64,000 nt of DNA from Colwellia psychrerythraea. GTDB taxonomy: Bacteria > Pseudomonadota > Gammaproteobacteria > Enterobacterales > Alteromonadaceae. A model generated the notes under the pieces. That model had not been told where the DNA came from. It saw only the letters and a list, made by a program, of their open reading frames with translations, and made no database searches. The stretch is from positions 310,001 to 374,000 of the forward strand of contig NZ_JQEC01000011.1 of assembly GCF_000764185.1 (NCBI RefSeq). Reading direction: 5' to 3'. Position numbers and translations under genes: made by a program. Positions 1-7,797 of the stretch are shown here, piece after piece; the stretch's first letter is position 1; the number at the start of each line of letters is the position of its first letter.

Positions 1-1730
1 CTGTTTTTACTACTCTCTGTATTATTAGAGTGACGCAGAGCTGCGTCACGGGGCTTTTTTGCTTGCTTCTCCAACTCTTTTTTCCGACTACGCAACATAT
101 TACGTGTAGCAAGCACTGAGGCGACAGGACTATTAATACTTAGCTGCCCTTCTAGCCCATGATCTACACTAACCGCTGGGGCTTGTTGCTCGTTGCTGCT
201 TGGCAGTACCGGAGCTTGCTGTAAAAGAACTGACTGAGAAGTAACGTCCTCTTGAGGAGGCTGTGGTGGTGGCGCTTGTTTTAATTGCTCACTGTCACTT
301 TGCACCATTTCAGCAGCTTGTTGCTCAATAGCAAACATTTGCTGATTTAACTCTGCATTTGGAGCATCAGTGTTTAGAGCTGGCTCATCAACAATAGCTT
401 TTCTAATATCTTGGCTAATACCTTGAGTGATACCTTGAGTAATAGGCTCAAGTTCAACTTGTGGTTGTATTTCAACTTCAGTAGCAATTGACTCAACAGT
501 TTTTATTTTATCTTTCAGGCTATCATTTGAATATGTTTCAACAGGTTTAACAAAACTGACCTCATCGAAGTTAACTGAAGTTACTTGTTCACTATTGGCC
601 AGTTCAGCATTGTCAGCGTTAGAGCATTTAACAAGCTGTGATTTGTTCATTGGCTTAAACGCCAATAGTCGCAATAACGTCATATCAAAAGCGGCTTGTT
701 CATCAAAAGCGTACGGTAAATCTTTTCGGCCATTGAGGCTTATTTGATAATAAAGCTGAACATCTTCTGCGGACATGGATTGGCTAAATTTTTTCAATAA
801 GGCGAATAAGTCTGCGGGCAAATCAAAGTGCTGGTCAACAATTTGCAGTAAAGCTATTTGATGAAATAGTTGAATTAATTCGGCAAATAAGCGGCTATAA
901 CTTGGTGCATAAGAAGCTATTTCTTGAGATAAAGTCATTAGACATTGACTGTCTTGCTTAAGTAAAGCGATAACAACTTGGTAAACCCAATTTTGATCGA
1001 TCCCACCAAGCATTTGCTGAATATTAATTAAACTAATATTACCTTGCCCTTGGGCAATGGCTTGATCTGTTAAACTTAACGAATCACGCATACTACCACG
1101 AGCAGCTTTAGCCAGTAAGGTTAAACAACCTTGTTCATGACTAACTTGCTCGTGAGATAAAATTTCAGCGAGCTTTTCTTCAATTTGCTTAACCGTTAAG
1201 GCTTTTAAATGAAACTGTAAACAACGAGATAAAACAGTAACAGGCAGTTTCTGTGGATCTGTAGTCGCTAAAATAAATTTAACGTGCTCTGGCGGCTCTT
1301 CAAGCGTTTTTAATAAGGCATTAAAACTATGACGAGATAACATATGAACTTCATCTATCAGGTATACTTTAAAACGTCCCCTGCTCGGTGCATATTGTAC
1401 ATTATCAAGAATTTCACGAGTATCATCCACTTTCGTTTTAGAAGCGGCATCTATCTCTAAAAGATCAACGAAGCGACCTTGATCAATGTCAATACAAGCA
1501 TCACACTTGCCGCAAGGTTTATCTGTAATACCTAATTCACAGTTTAAGCTCTTAGCAAAAATTCGTGCAATAGTCGTTTTACCTACCCCACGTGTACCAG
1601 TAAATAGGTAAGCATGATGCAAACGTTTTTGCGATAAAGCATTGGCAAGCACATTGACCACATGCTCTTGTCCCATTAACTCCTGAAAGTTCTTAGGACG
1701 CCATTTTCTTGCTAAAACTTGATAGCTCAT
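1..1730 (-). CDS. dnaX: DNA polymerase III subunits gamma and tau (5' part, cut by window edge)
   Basis: Clamp-loader ATPase of the replicative polymerase. Translating the minus strand from the ATG at 1730-1728 gives MSYQVLARKWRPKNFQEL, a Walker A motif GTRGVGKTT near residue 45, a four-cysteine zinc module (CELGITDKPCGKCDAC), the DEVHMLS Walker B and the ATP-sensor region TLEEPPEHVKF. After about residue 370 the protein becomes a Pro/Gln/Glu-rich linker, as expected between the gamma part and the tau-specific domain. The zero frame stays open through base 1, so the tau C-terminus lies outside the window. A slippery A-AAA-AAG with a hairpin at 30-60 predicts a shorter gamma product of about 561 residues. 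apt lies just upstream, in the same order and orientation as in E. coli. Identity is very secure. Confidence 0.97.
   Translation of the reverse strand, partial: MSYQVLARKWRPKNFQELMGQEHVVNVLANALSQKRLHHAYLFTGTRGVGKTTIARIFAKSLNCELGITDKPCGKCDACIDIDQGRFVDLLEIDAASKTKVDDTREILDNVQYAPSRGRFKVYLIDEVHMLSRHSFNALLKTLEEPPEHVKFILATTDPQKLPVTVLSRCLQFHLKALTVKQIEEKLAEILSHEQVSHEQGCLTLLAKAARGSMRDSLSLTDQAIAQGQGNISLINIQQMLGGIDQNWVYQVVIALLKQDSQCLMTLSQEIASYAPSYSRLFAELIQLFHQIALLQIVDQHFDLPADLFALLKKFSQSMSAEDVQLYYQISLNGRKDLPYAFDEQAAFDMTLLRLLAFKPMNKSQLVKCSNADNAELANSEQVTSVNFDEVSFVKPVETYSNDSLKDKIKTVESIATEVEIQPQVELEPITQGITQGISQDIRKAIVDEPALNTDAPNAELNQQMFAIEQQAAEMVQSDSEQLKQAPPPQPPQEDVTSQSVLLQQAPVLPSSNEQQAPAVSVDHGLEGQLSINSPVASVLATRNMLRSRKKELEKQAKKPRDAALRHSNNTESSKN
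30..75 (-). promoter_or_regulatory. dnaX programmed -1 ribosomal frameshift site
   Basis: On the minus strand the dnaX zero frame reads GCA AAA AAG CCC CGT (bases 62-48), so the heptamer A AAA AAG (60-54) is in the correct phase for tandem -1 slippage. After slippage the ribosome reads GCC CCG TGA and stops at 48-46. Four bases downstream of the heptamer begins a perfect inverted repeat, GTGACGCA-GCTC-TGCGTCAC (49-30). A Shine-Dalgarno-like GGAG lies 8 bases upstream of the heptamer. This matches the three-part signal known from E. coli dnaX (internal SD, A AAA AAG, stem-loop). Confidence 0.92.
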
Positions 1731-1759
1731 ATTAAATTACTTTTTGATTCTGAAAAAAA

Positions 1760-2305
1760 TTACTCGCCTTGATACTGAATCAAAGAGTAAGCCGTAATAT
1801 TAAGGTCAGTTAGACGCTTTTCTCCACCTAGATCAGGCAAAGAGATAACAAAGCCTGCATCTTGTACCTTAGCACCAAGACGTCTTATTAATTTGGTAGT
1901 TGCTTCAATTGTGCCACCCGTTGCTAATAAATCATCAATGATCAGTACATTATCTTCTGGAGTTAGTGCATCTTGATGAATTTCTAAGACATCTTCCCCA
2001 TACTCTAATTGATAAGCTTGTGCGTAAGTATCACGAGGTAACTTGCCAGGTTTTCTTACTGGGACAAAGCCAATATCAAGTGCAAGCGCCAAAGGTGCAC
2101 CAAAAAGGAAACCTCGAGCCTCAGTACCAACTACTTTAGTAAAACCTTTACCTTTATATTCAGCGGCTAAGAGTTCAATTGTTAAAGAGAATGCTCTGGC
2201 ATCTGCTAACAAACTGGTGACATCGCGAAACATAATGCCTTTTGAAGGGTAATCTGGCACAGTTTTTATCGCATCGATTAACTGCTGTTGTTGGGTATTA
2301 TTCAT
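1760..2305 (-). CDS. apt: Adenine phosphoribosyltransferase
   Basis: Purine salvage enzyme that makes AMP and pyrophosphate from adenine and PRPP in the cytoplasm. The 181-residue protein has the usual family length. The PRPP-binding loop [13 protein letters not shown] is at about residues 120-132, and the family motif TEARGFLFG is near residue 61. The ATG start at 2305 gives the standard N-terminus ending in the conserved [12 protein letters not shown]. dnaX begins 29 bases downstream of the stop codon on the same strand, so the two are probably co-transcribed. Confidence 0.97.
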   Translation of the reverse strand: MNNTQQQQLIDAIKTVPDYPSKGIMFRDVTSLLADARAFSLTIELLAAEYKGKGFTKVVGTEARGFLFGAPLALALDIGFVPVRKPGKLPRDTYAQAYQLEYGEDVLEIHQDALTPEDNVLIIDDLLATGGTIEATTKLIRRLGAKVQDAGFVISLPDLGGEKRLTDLNITAYSLIQYQGE

Positions 2306-2419
2306 GATGGTAGATCAGAAAACCATAGATTGGCTCTCTGTAATAGTTATAAATAGATAAACAAATCATAAAGCAATTGTGGCAATTTATATAGCGATAA
2401 AGTGCCCACTTGCATAATA

Positions 2420-2821
2420 TTATGAATTAACTTGTAAGCTCTCACAGTCGAATTTTTCATCGGTAAACTGTGTAATCAAATTAAGCAGTTGCGTTTTATC
2501 TATCGGCTTGTCAATAACACTATCAAAAAGAGGAAACTCGGCTAAAGTTTTAAGCGTTTGGCTACCTTGGGTAGTCATAAAGATAATTTTTGTATTAGCC
2601 AGTTCAGGGTTGTTTTTAAGATTCTTAGTCAGCTGTAAACCATTCATCAATGGCATTAAATGATCGATAATAAAGAGCTGATAGTTACCTTGCTGAGCCT
2701 TACTTAATGCATCTAGTCCGTTGATTGCTTTATCAACAGTATGGCCATTCGAAATAAGTAGATCTGTGAGCATATCTTGAACAGTTTTTTTATCATCAAC
2801 AACTAATATATTCATATACAA
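2420..2821 (-). CDS. Single-domain response regulator (CheY-like receiver)
   Basis: A stand-alone receiver domain of 133 residues with no output domain. The acidic pair is D9-D10, the predicted phospho-acceptor is D53 (in LFIIDHLMP), the switch Thr is near 83-84 (IFMTT) and the conserved Lys is K105 (DKP). All residues needed for phosphorylation are present. No histidine kinase or chemotaxis gene is adjacent, so the partner cannot be named. The start could be the first Met (2821) or the Met two codons later (2815); neither has a convincing ribosome binding site. It could act in motility or in a phosphorelay. Confidence 0.85.
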   Translation of the reverse strand: MYMNILVVDDKKTVQDMLTDLLISNGHTVDKAINGLDALSKAQQGNYQLFIIDHLMPLMNGLQLTKNLKNNPELANTKIIFMTTQGSQTLKTLAEFPLFDSVIDKPIDKTQLLNLITQFTDEKFDCESLQVNS

Positions 2822-2970
2822 TTTTTAAACAATAAGAGTTAATTTGGCGCGGATCTTACCCTATAACTATTGCAGTATATAGGGGTATCTTAGATCAATT
2901 ATGAAACAGAATGATTCCAACGAAACAATATATCAGTACTAATGTACAACTTTATTGCCAAATGACATCG

Positions 2971-3663
2971 TTATTTTGACAATTTAAGGCGTTGACGCTT
3001 TGTGGTCGTAGTGCTGTTTGGATTAACATAAACATTACTTGCATTAGGTCTTGCCCCTTCTACCCAAGGCGATGAAGGTGCGGGTTTAGCTGTTTTTTTC
3101 TTAGCATAAGTCTTTTTATCATAACCCGCTTTGGCGTTACTTACCGTTGACTTGGCAGTCCCCTGTGCTGAACTTGCTATTTTACCTGTCCTTTCAACAT
3201 GAAATTTTTTATCAATAGCCTGAAGAAGATTACGTAAAACTTGGTCTTTACATTCACGATAGTGCTTATGGTCGACTTTTCTGGAAAAGGCACTTAATTC
3301 CGCCTTACCAAGGTTAAAACCTACCTCTTCTAATAATGAGATGATTTGTTCAGCTTGCAGGTTCAAGGCAATTTTGAGTTTTGTTAAAATAATATTATTG
3401 GATAAACGTTTTTCTGGCACAGCTTGAGGCCCAGGTTTTTTACCTCTTTTTTCATTGATAAAGCCATTTAAAAATATAGCCAATTTAGTATCAAATAGGG
3501 CAACAAAATCGCTATCGTCATCCTTTTTCAGCCATTGACTTATTTGCTCACGGTTAACTTCCTCACCTGCCGAGGCAAAGATAGCCACCATCTGTTTATC
3601 ATTAAAGTTAAAGGTATAACGCAAGCGGCGTAAAATATCATTATTATTCACGGTAAAATCCAA
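2971..3663 (-). CDS. DUF1456 family protein (YehS-like) with basic C-terminal tail
   Basis: The first ~155 residues carry two similar helical modules, NNDILRRLRYTFNFNDKQM and NNIILTKLKIALNLQAEQI, the duplicated pattern typical of DUF1456/YehS proteins. The biochemical role of this family is unknown to me. The remaining ~75 residues form a low-complexity tail rich in Lys, Ala, Ser and Thr, unlike the shorter family members I recall. The tail could bind nucleic acid, but that is only inferred from its charge. The gene stands alone between the receiver and the YbaK-type gene. Confidence 0.8.
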   Translation of the reverse strand: MDFTVNNNDILRRLRYTFNFNDKQMVAIFASAGEEVNREQISQWLKKDDDSDFVALFDTKLAIFLNGFINEKRGKKPGPQAVPEKRLSNNIILTKLKIALNLQAEQIISLLEEVGFNLGKAELSAFSRKVDHKHYRECKDQVLRNLLQAIDKKFHVERTGKIASSAQGTAKSTVSNAKAGYDKKTYAKKKTAKPAPSSPWVEGARPNASNVYVNPNSTTTTKRQRLKLSK

Positions 3664-3718
3664 AGCATAAACATAAGTCAGTTATTATACACGCTAAGGC
3701 AGCTGGCTTACATAACTG

Positions 3719-4198
3719 TTAGTGAAATACTTCTCGGCTGAAGTGAAGGTGTTTTCCTGAGCTCATTATTGCTTTAAAGTCTTCTTGGCTTACTCGAAGT
3801 AAAGTCTCATGGTCTCCAGCTTCGAGATATACCTCTGCCAATTGATCTAACTCTCGCTCACAAACCATGCTTAAATGATAAGCTTCTGCGGCCGGTGGAA
3901 CTGCGCCATGATTACAATCAGAGAACACTTGATAGACCTCTTGCTCTTTCATTAACCTAAAACAGCCATGTAAATTTTTATTAAGTGCAGACAAACTGAT
4001 TTTATGGGCCGCAGGAAGTATTGCCATTAACTTTTTGTCTTCATGGTTCTTCAATAGCACAGCTTTAGCTATCTGTTTTAACGATATATTAGCCGTAATA
4101 GCACTACAAATTGAGCTGTTGCTATGAAAGTGTTCAATCTCTTGATATGGAATGCTTTTTTCTATTAAGTAACGTGTGAGTCTAGTTGAAGTGTTCAT
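3719..4198 (-). CDS. YbaK/ProX-type aminoacyl-tRNA deacylase domain protein
   Basis: A 159-residue stand-alone YbaK/EbsC-like domain. Features of the fold include the N-terminal LIEKSIPYQEIEH, the conserved lysine segment AKAVLLKN (the family's catalytic-type Lys), and the late GAVPP turn followed by a GDHETLLRVSQEDF strand. Related proteins hydrolyse mischarged Ala- or Cys-tRNA in trans. The exact tRNA substrate cannot be read from the sequence. The gene is monocistronic by appearance, with about 55 bases to the DUF1456 gene downstream. Confidence 0.82.
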   Translation of the reverse strand: MNTSTRLTRYLIEKSIPYQEIEHFHSNSSICSAITANISLKQIAKAVLLKNHEDKKLMAILPAAHKISLSALNKNLHGCFRLMKEQEVYQVFSDCNHGAVPPAAEAYHLSMVCERELDQLAEVYLEAGDHETLLRVSQEDFKAIMSSGKHLHFSREVFH

Positions 4199-4296
4199 AT
4201 ATACCTCAGATACGTATAAGCCCTTATTACAGTATAGTCATATATGATTATATTTACTTAGGAAGAGAGCACTTACAAACGGGGGCTGATAACAAC

Positions 4297-4317
4297 AAAA
4301 AACGGGCATCAGCCCGT
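4297..4317 (-). terminator. Rho-independent terminator after the KCGEGK-repeat gene
   Basis: Stem ACGGGC / GCCCGT with a 4-base loop (4302-4317), followed on the minus strand by five T residues (4301-4297). It lies 33 bases past the stop codon at 4350. Confidence 0.85.
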
Positions 4318-4349
4318 CTTAATATGTTCATTACACATTTGTTAATAAA

Positions 4350-4763
4350 TTAACCACCACACTTTTTACTTTTCTCTTTTGATTTTCCTTCGCCGCACTT
4401 ACCTTCGCCACATTTTCCTTTTTTTGCCGCTTTCACTTTACCTTCGCCGCACTTTCCTTCACCACATTTTCCTTTTTTTGCTGCTTTCACTTTTCCTTCG
4501 CCGCACTTACCTTCGCCACATTTACCTTTTTTGGCATCTTTCATTTTTCCTTCACCGCACTTACCTTCACCACATTTACCTTTTTTGGCGTCTTTAGATT
4601 TACCTTCGCCACATTTACCGTCAGTGTGATCACCTACAATTGTCACTAGCTCAGTACTAGCAAAAGGGTTTGTTTCTGCTTTTACTACATTACTAGTAAA
4701 TACACTAAAAACGATTAAGCCCAATAGAGCTACTAATGTTGAAGATCTTTTAACTATATTCAT
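4350..4763 (-). CDS. Secreted KCGEGK-repeat protein, HvfA/bufferin-like RiPP metallophore precursor
   Basis: The 137-residue protein has a Sec-type signal peptide (about residues 1-29, ending VKA), a short NPFASTEL segment (residues 32-39), and then a region of almost only Lys, Gly, Cys, Glu and Ala. KCGEGK occurs nine times and the protein ends KKCGG, giving ten cysteines; the EGKCG motif occurs four times. The repeat unit is 18 residues (54 bp). NPF plus EGKCG repeats are features I associate with the HvfA/bufferin family, in which a DUF692 (MNIO) enzyme with a DUF2063 partner modifies Cys to copper-binding groups. Neither partner gene is adjacent or elsewhere in this window, so modification would have to be done in trans. 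An unmodified metal-binding protein is the alternative. Confidence 0.8.
   Translation of the reverse strand: MNIVKRSSTLVALLGLIVFSVFTSNVVKAETNPFASTELVTIVGDHTDGKCGEGKSKDAKKGKCGEGKCGEGKMKDAKKGKCGEGKCGEGKVKAAKKGKCGEGKCGEGKVKAAKKGKCGEGKCGEGKSKEKSKKCGG
4396..4615 (-). repeat. 54-bp tandem repeats inside the KCGEGK gene
   Basis: Approximately four tandem 54-bp units encode GKCGEGKCGEGK plus a spacer (MKDAKK, VKAAKK or SKEKSK). Units differ mostly by synonymous changes, so the peptide pattern seems to be maintained while DNA diverges. Confidence 0.85.
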
Positions 4764-4889
4764 GATTTGTTTCCTTTAACTTTGTTTATATTGAAGTAAT
4801 CTTATTATTTTTAAGATTTAGTTATATGACTTTTTAAATAGACCTGAAAACAGCAATAAAAATTTCATGCATCGTGAATTTTTGACAAT

Positions 4890-4928
4890 AAAAAACCAGC
4901 GATATCAAAAAAGATATGCTGGTTTTTT
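4890..4928 (-). terminator. Terminator of the TonB operon
   Basis: Inverted repeat CCAGC-G-ATATC / GATAT-GCTGG with one bulge. It is flanked by A6 and T6 tracts, so the minus-strand transcript ends in a T run. It sits 28 bases past the last gene of the operon. Confidence 0.88.
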
Positions 4929-4955
4929 AATGACGTTTTATTTAATCAACTATAA

Positions 4956-6236
4956 CTAAATGGTAACGTTTTTTCTTTTAGCTGTGTCAACAATAAAGCT
5001 TTTCCAACCTCTAGCCGATTTACGTGACTTTGGATCTTTTATTGCTTTTTGAATAGCTGCATAGGCTTGCTTATACTTTTCAAGATAGAAATAAGATTCA
5101 GCAATACTCATATGAATGCGACCTTGGTTAGATACACCAAGCTCAATAGCTTTATTTAAGGCAACAATAGCTTTAGCAAATTGCTCATCTTGTTTCAACA
5201 ACATACCTTGCTTGCGATAGTGTTTCGCACTGCTTGTCATTTTGGCTAATTCACCATAATAACTTGCTGCTTTATCAATATGCTGTGCAGAATGCCAAGC
5301 GTTAGCTAAGGTGGAGATATTTTTATCGTCACGCTTAACTAAACCTGATGCAATATGCTTTTCTAACAATTTAGCTGCTTTATAAGGCGTTTCAGATTGA
5401 GCATATAAACTTGCTAATGTCTTAATCTGAGACTCTTTATCCAAATAACCAAGCTTGTAGGCTAAGTCAAGTGTCTGAGTCGCTTTATCGTAATCCTCAA
5501 CTAATAAATAAAACATTGGTAGTTGTGTCCACCATTGTTTATTTTCAGGAAAAAGCTGTATTACAGTTTCTAACACCTCAACCGCTTCTTTATACTTTTT
5601 ATTTTCATAATAAGAAGTAATCTTTAAGATATACGGGTTTTGATTTGGCTTATCACCAAAAGCTGCAATAGCCTTGTTAGCAGGTTCAATTACCTTATCT
5701 AATTGCTTTAACGAATAATACGCATTAGCAATTTTGATATAGACTTGACCATCACTTTTACCAGTGAAATCCATCCAAGCATAATAAGCTTTTAAGGCAC
5801 CTTCATAGTCCTTGGTTTGCATTTGCATGTCACCCAATAACTTTAAAGATTCCCCATGATCTACTTCATTAAGTAGATCTGGCTCTATTGCTTTTTTAAG
5901 ATAATCAATAGTATTTTGCTCATTGTCACCTAAGGTCGCATACATAACAGCAAGCATGCGGTTAACATAAGCTTTGTCATATGCTTTAGATGCATCTATG
6001 TCTAACAAAATAGCAATAGCACCTTTAAGATCATCAGCACTATAAGCTTCAAAAGCTTTTTGCACTTTCTTACCGACACGAGGACCTACAAGATGAGTCT
6101 TACGCTTCTTTTTCTTCTCTACTTTCTCGGCGCCAGCAGCTTCTGCATAATTTGCAAAAGGAGCTTGTGCCACAAGTAGTGAAGCAACGACAACAAGAGA
6201 AGTTGATAATTTTTTAAATTTTAAGTTTTTAAACAT
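4956..6236 (-). CDS. TPR protein of the TonB2-type operon
   Basis: Exported protein of 426 residues. It has a cleavable signal peptide (about residues 1-33, ending YAEA), a short Lys/Arg-rich stretch, then TPR-like helical pairs across the whole length (for example LKLLGDMQMQTKDYEGALKAY). It is the last gene of the DUF3450-ttpC-exbB-exbD-tonB-TPR operon, two bases after tonB. Periplasmic TPR proteins are common partners of TonB2/TtpC systems in Vibrio and Alteromonadales. The precise role, perhaps scaffolding TonB or the receptors, is inferred from position. Confidence 0.88.
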   Translation of the reverse strand: MFKNLKFKKLSTSLVVVASLLVAQAPFANYAEAAGAEKVEKKKKRKTHLVGPRVGKKVQKAFEAYSADDLKGAIAILLDIDASKAYDKAYVNRMLAVMYATLGDNEQNTIDYLKKAIEPDLLNEVDHGESLKLLGDMQMQTKDYEGALKAYYAWMDFTGKSDGQVYIKIANAYYSLKQLDKVIEPANKAIAAFGDKPNQNPYILKITSYYENKKYKEAVEVLETVIQLFPENKQWWTQLPMFYLLVEDYDKATQTLDLAYKLGYLDKESQIKTLASLYAQSETPYKAAKLLEKHIASGLVKRDDKNISTLANAWHSAQHIDKAASYYGELAKMTSSAKHYRKQGMLLKQDEQFAKAIVALNKAIELGVSNQGRIHMSIAESYFYLEKYKQAYAAIQKAIKDPKSRKSARGWKSFIVDTAKRKNVTI

Positions 6237-6238
6237 AA

Positions 6239-6853
6239 CTATTCAGCTCCCATTTTGAAATCAAGTTGGACCGTTAGACCTGGACGTCGTTGAGCTTTAC
6301 CATCAACAATTTTCGGCTTGTATTTCCACTTTCTAAGCGCACGTCGAGCTTCTTTGTCAAAAACACGCTTAGGTTGAGCTTCTAATACTTTAACATCTTC
6401 AACACCACCCACTTCATTGATAGTAAATGAAAGAATAACATAACCTTCTTTACCATCTCGAGCAGCTTGAATCGGATACTTAGGTTCGATACGTACGATC
6501 GGTGTTGCATCGCCATCTCGCCCTAAACCAGCACCTGGAGCAGATAACCCCGTTGATGCACCAGACATTTGAACACCTGGCATATTAAAGTTTAAACCAC
6601 CAGTATTATTGCTGGTTTCAGGCTCCGGTGTTTGCTGCTTCGGCGGCGCTTTTGGCGGCGGAGGAGGCGGCGGTGGTACACGTCGACGCTGTTCGGCTGC
6701 AGACTTTGGCGGCGTAGTATTTACTTCTACGATAATATTTTCTTGTTGATCTTCCTTATTTCTATCACCACTAGAAACAAGAAAGGCCATAAAAGCAAAT
6801 AAGCCAAAGGTAACTACAGCGCCTAGTAGTATTGATACTAAAAAGCGAACCAT
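6239..6853 (-). CDS. tonB: TonB energy-transducing protein (TonB2 type)
   Basis: Inner-membrane-anchored periplasmic protein that passes proton-motive-force energy to outer-membrane receptors. It has one N-terminal transmembrane helix (about residues 5-27), a proline-rich span including RRRVPPPPPPPPKAPPK, and a C-terminal TonB domain from about residue 118 (PIVRIEPKYPIQAARDGKEG). At 204 residues it is the short TonB2 type rather than the ~240-residue E. coli TonB. It lies five bases after exbD and two bases before the TPR gene, in one transcription unit. Confidence 0.95.
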   Translation of the reverse strand: MVRFLVSILLGAVVTFGLFAFMAFLVSSGDRNKEDQQENIIVEVNTTPPKSAAEQRRRVPPPPPPPPKAPPKQQTPEPETSNNTGGLNFNMPGVQMSGASTGLSAPGAGLGRDGDATPIVRIEPKYPIQAARDGKEGYVILSFTINEVGGVEDVKVLEAQPKRVFDKEARRALRKWKYKPKIVDGKAQRRPGLTVQLDFKMGAE

Positions 6854-6858
6854 ATGTC

Positions 6859-7260
6859 TTACCCCTTCGCAGCCGCGATAGAAATTCGGTCTATACCAGC
6901 CTCTTTAATTGCATCCATTACTTTAACAACTACGCCATGTTTAGCGTCTTTGTCAGCTTGAATGATTACAACATCGGTAGGTTGTTCAGCAAGTAACTTT
7001 TCAATTCTTGCACCAACTCGCTCAATGTCTACTCGACCCTTATCTAACCAAATTTCACCATTATCTTTTATTGCAACAAAGATATTGGCATTTTTTTGCT
7101 TAGTTTGGTTCGCCGCTTTTGGTTTATTTACTTCAATACCAGCTTCTTTAACAAATGAAGTGGTTACGATGAAGAAGATCAGCATGATAAATACGATGTC
7201 GAGCATCGGTGTCATATCAATTACTGCTTCTTCGTCTTCACGAATACGTTTACGTGCCAT
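6859..7260 (-). CDS. exbD: ExbD-type biopolymer transport protein
   Basis: Proton-channel subunit of the TonB motor, 133 residues. The single transmembrane helix MLDIVFIMLIFFIVTTSF contains the essential membrane aspartate (D21). The rest is a small periplasmic domain ending ISIAAAKG. It begins 12 bases after exbB. TolR is the alternative family, but the tonB neighbour settles the assignment. Confidence 0.95.
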   Translation of the reverse strand: MARKRIREDEEAVIDMTPMLDIVFIMLIFFIVTTSFVKEAGIEVNKPKAANQTKQKNANIFVAIKDNGEIWLDKGRVDIERVGARIEKLLAEQPTDVVIIQADKDAKHGVVVKVMDAIKEAGIDRISIAAAKG

Positions 7261-7272
7261 GAATATATCTCT

Positions 7273-7797
7273 CTAGTGATGAGGTAAACTGTCAACCAGT
7301 TTAGCCTTTGCTAGTTTAACTTTAGCGTCTAATCTTGAACTAAAGAACACACCTGATAACGCTGCTACCATACCGGCCATAGTCGGAATAGTTGCTTGCG
7401 ATATACCAGCGGCCATTAGACGCGGATTACCAGTACCTTGTTGAGCCATGACTTCAAATACGCCAATCATACCAGTTACTGTTCCCAGTAAGCCAATAAG
7501 AGGACACATTGCCACTAAAGTTCTAATGGTAATCATACGCTTTTCAAGTAACTCGTCTGCTTCGGAGATCCAAGTCTCTCTAATTCGATGTGCATACCAA
7601 GAGGTAGTATCTACTCTGGCATCCCATTTTGCGATGATATCATCACGCATTTTAGGATAAACACCAGTTAAGAACCAAAAACGCTCTATCATCAGTATCC
7701 ACATTAAAAAGAGTGCGAAGGCAACAGCGTAAAGTACGTTACCGCCAGTCGCAACAAAACCCCTGACAGATTCCCAAAGCTCTATCAGGAATAACAT
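7273..7797 (-). CDS. exbB: ExbB-type biopolymer transport protein (second MotA/TolQ/ExbB protein)
   Basis: Inner-membrane motor subunit of 174 residues. It has one N-terminal transmembrane segment (about 17-40) and the two conserved helices of the MotA/TolQ/ExbB domain (TLVAMCPLIGLLGTVTGMI and the QATIPTMAGMVAALSGVFF region). Its start codon overlaps the stop of the larger TtpC-like gene by one base, which suggests coupled translation. Compared with E. coli ExbB (244 residues) it is short, as is typical of TonB2 clusters. Confidence 0.93.
   Translation of the reverse strand: MLFLIELWESVRGFVATGGNVLYAVAFALFLMWILMIERFWFLTGVYPKMRDDIIAKWDARVDTTSWYAHRIRETWISEADELLEKRMITIRTLVAMCPLIGLLGTVTGMIGVFEVMAQQGTGNPRLMAAGISQATIPTMAGMVAALSGVFFSSRLDAKVKLAKAKLVDSLPHH

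Noticed and set aside
4396..4615. CRISPR-like or satellite repeats
   Set aside because: The 54-bp units are in-frame coding repeats of the KCGEGK protein.
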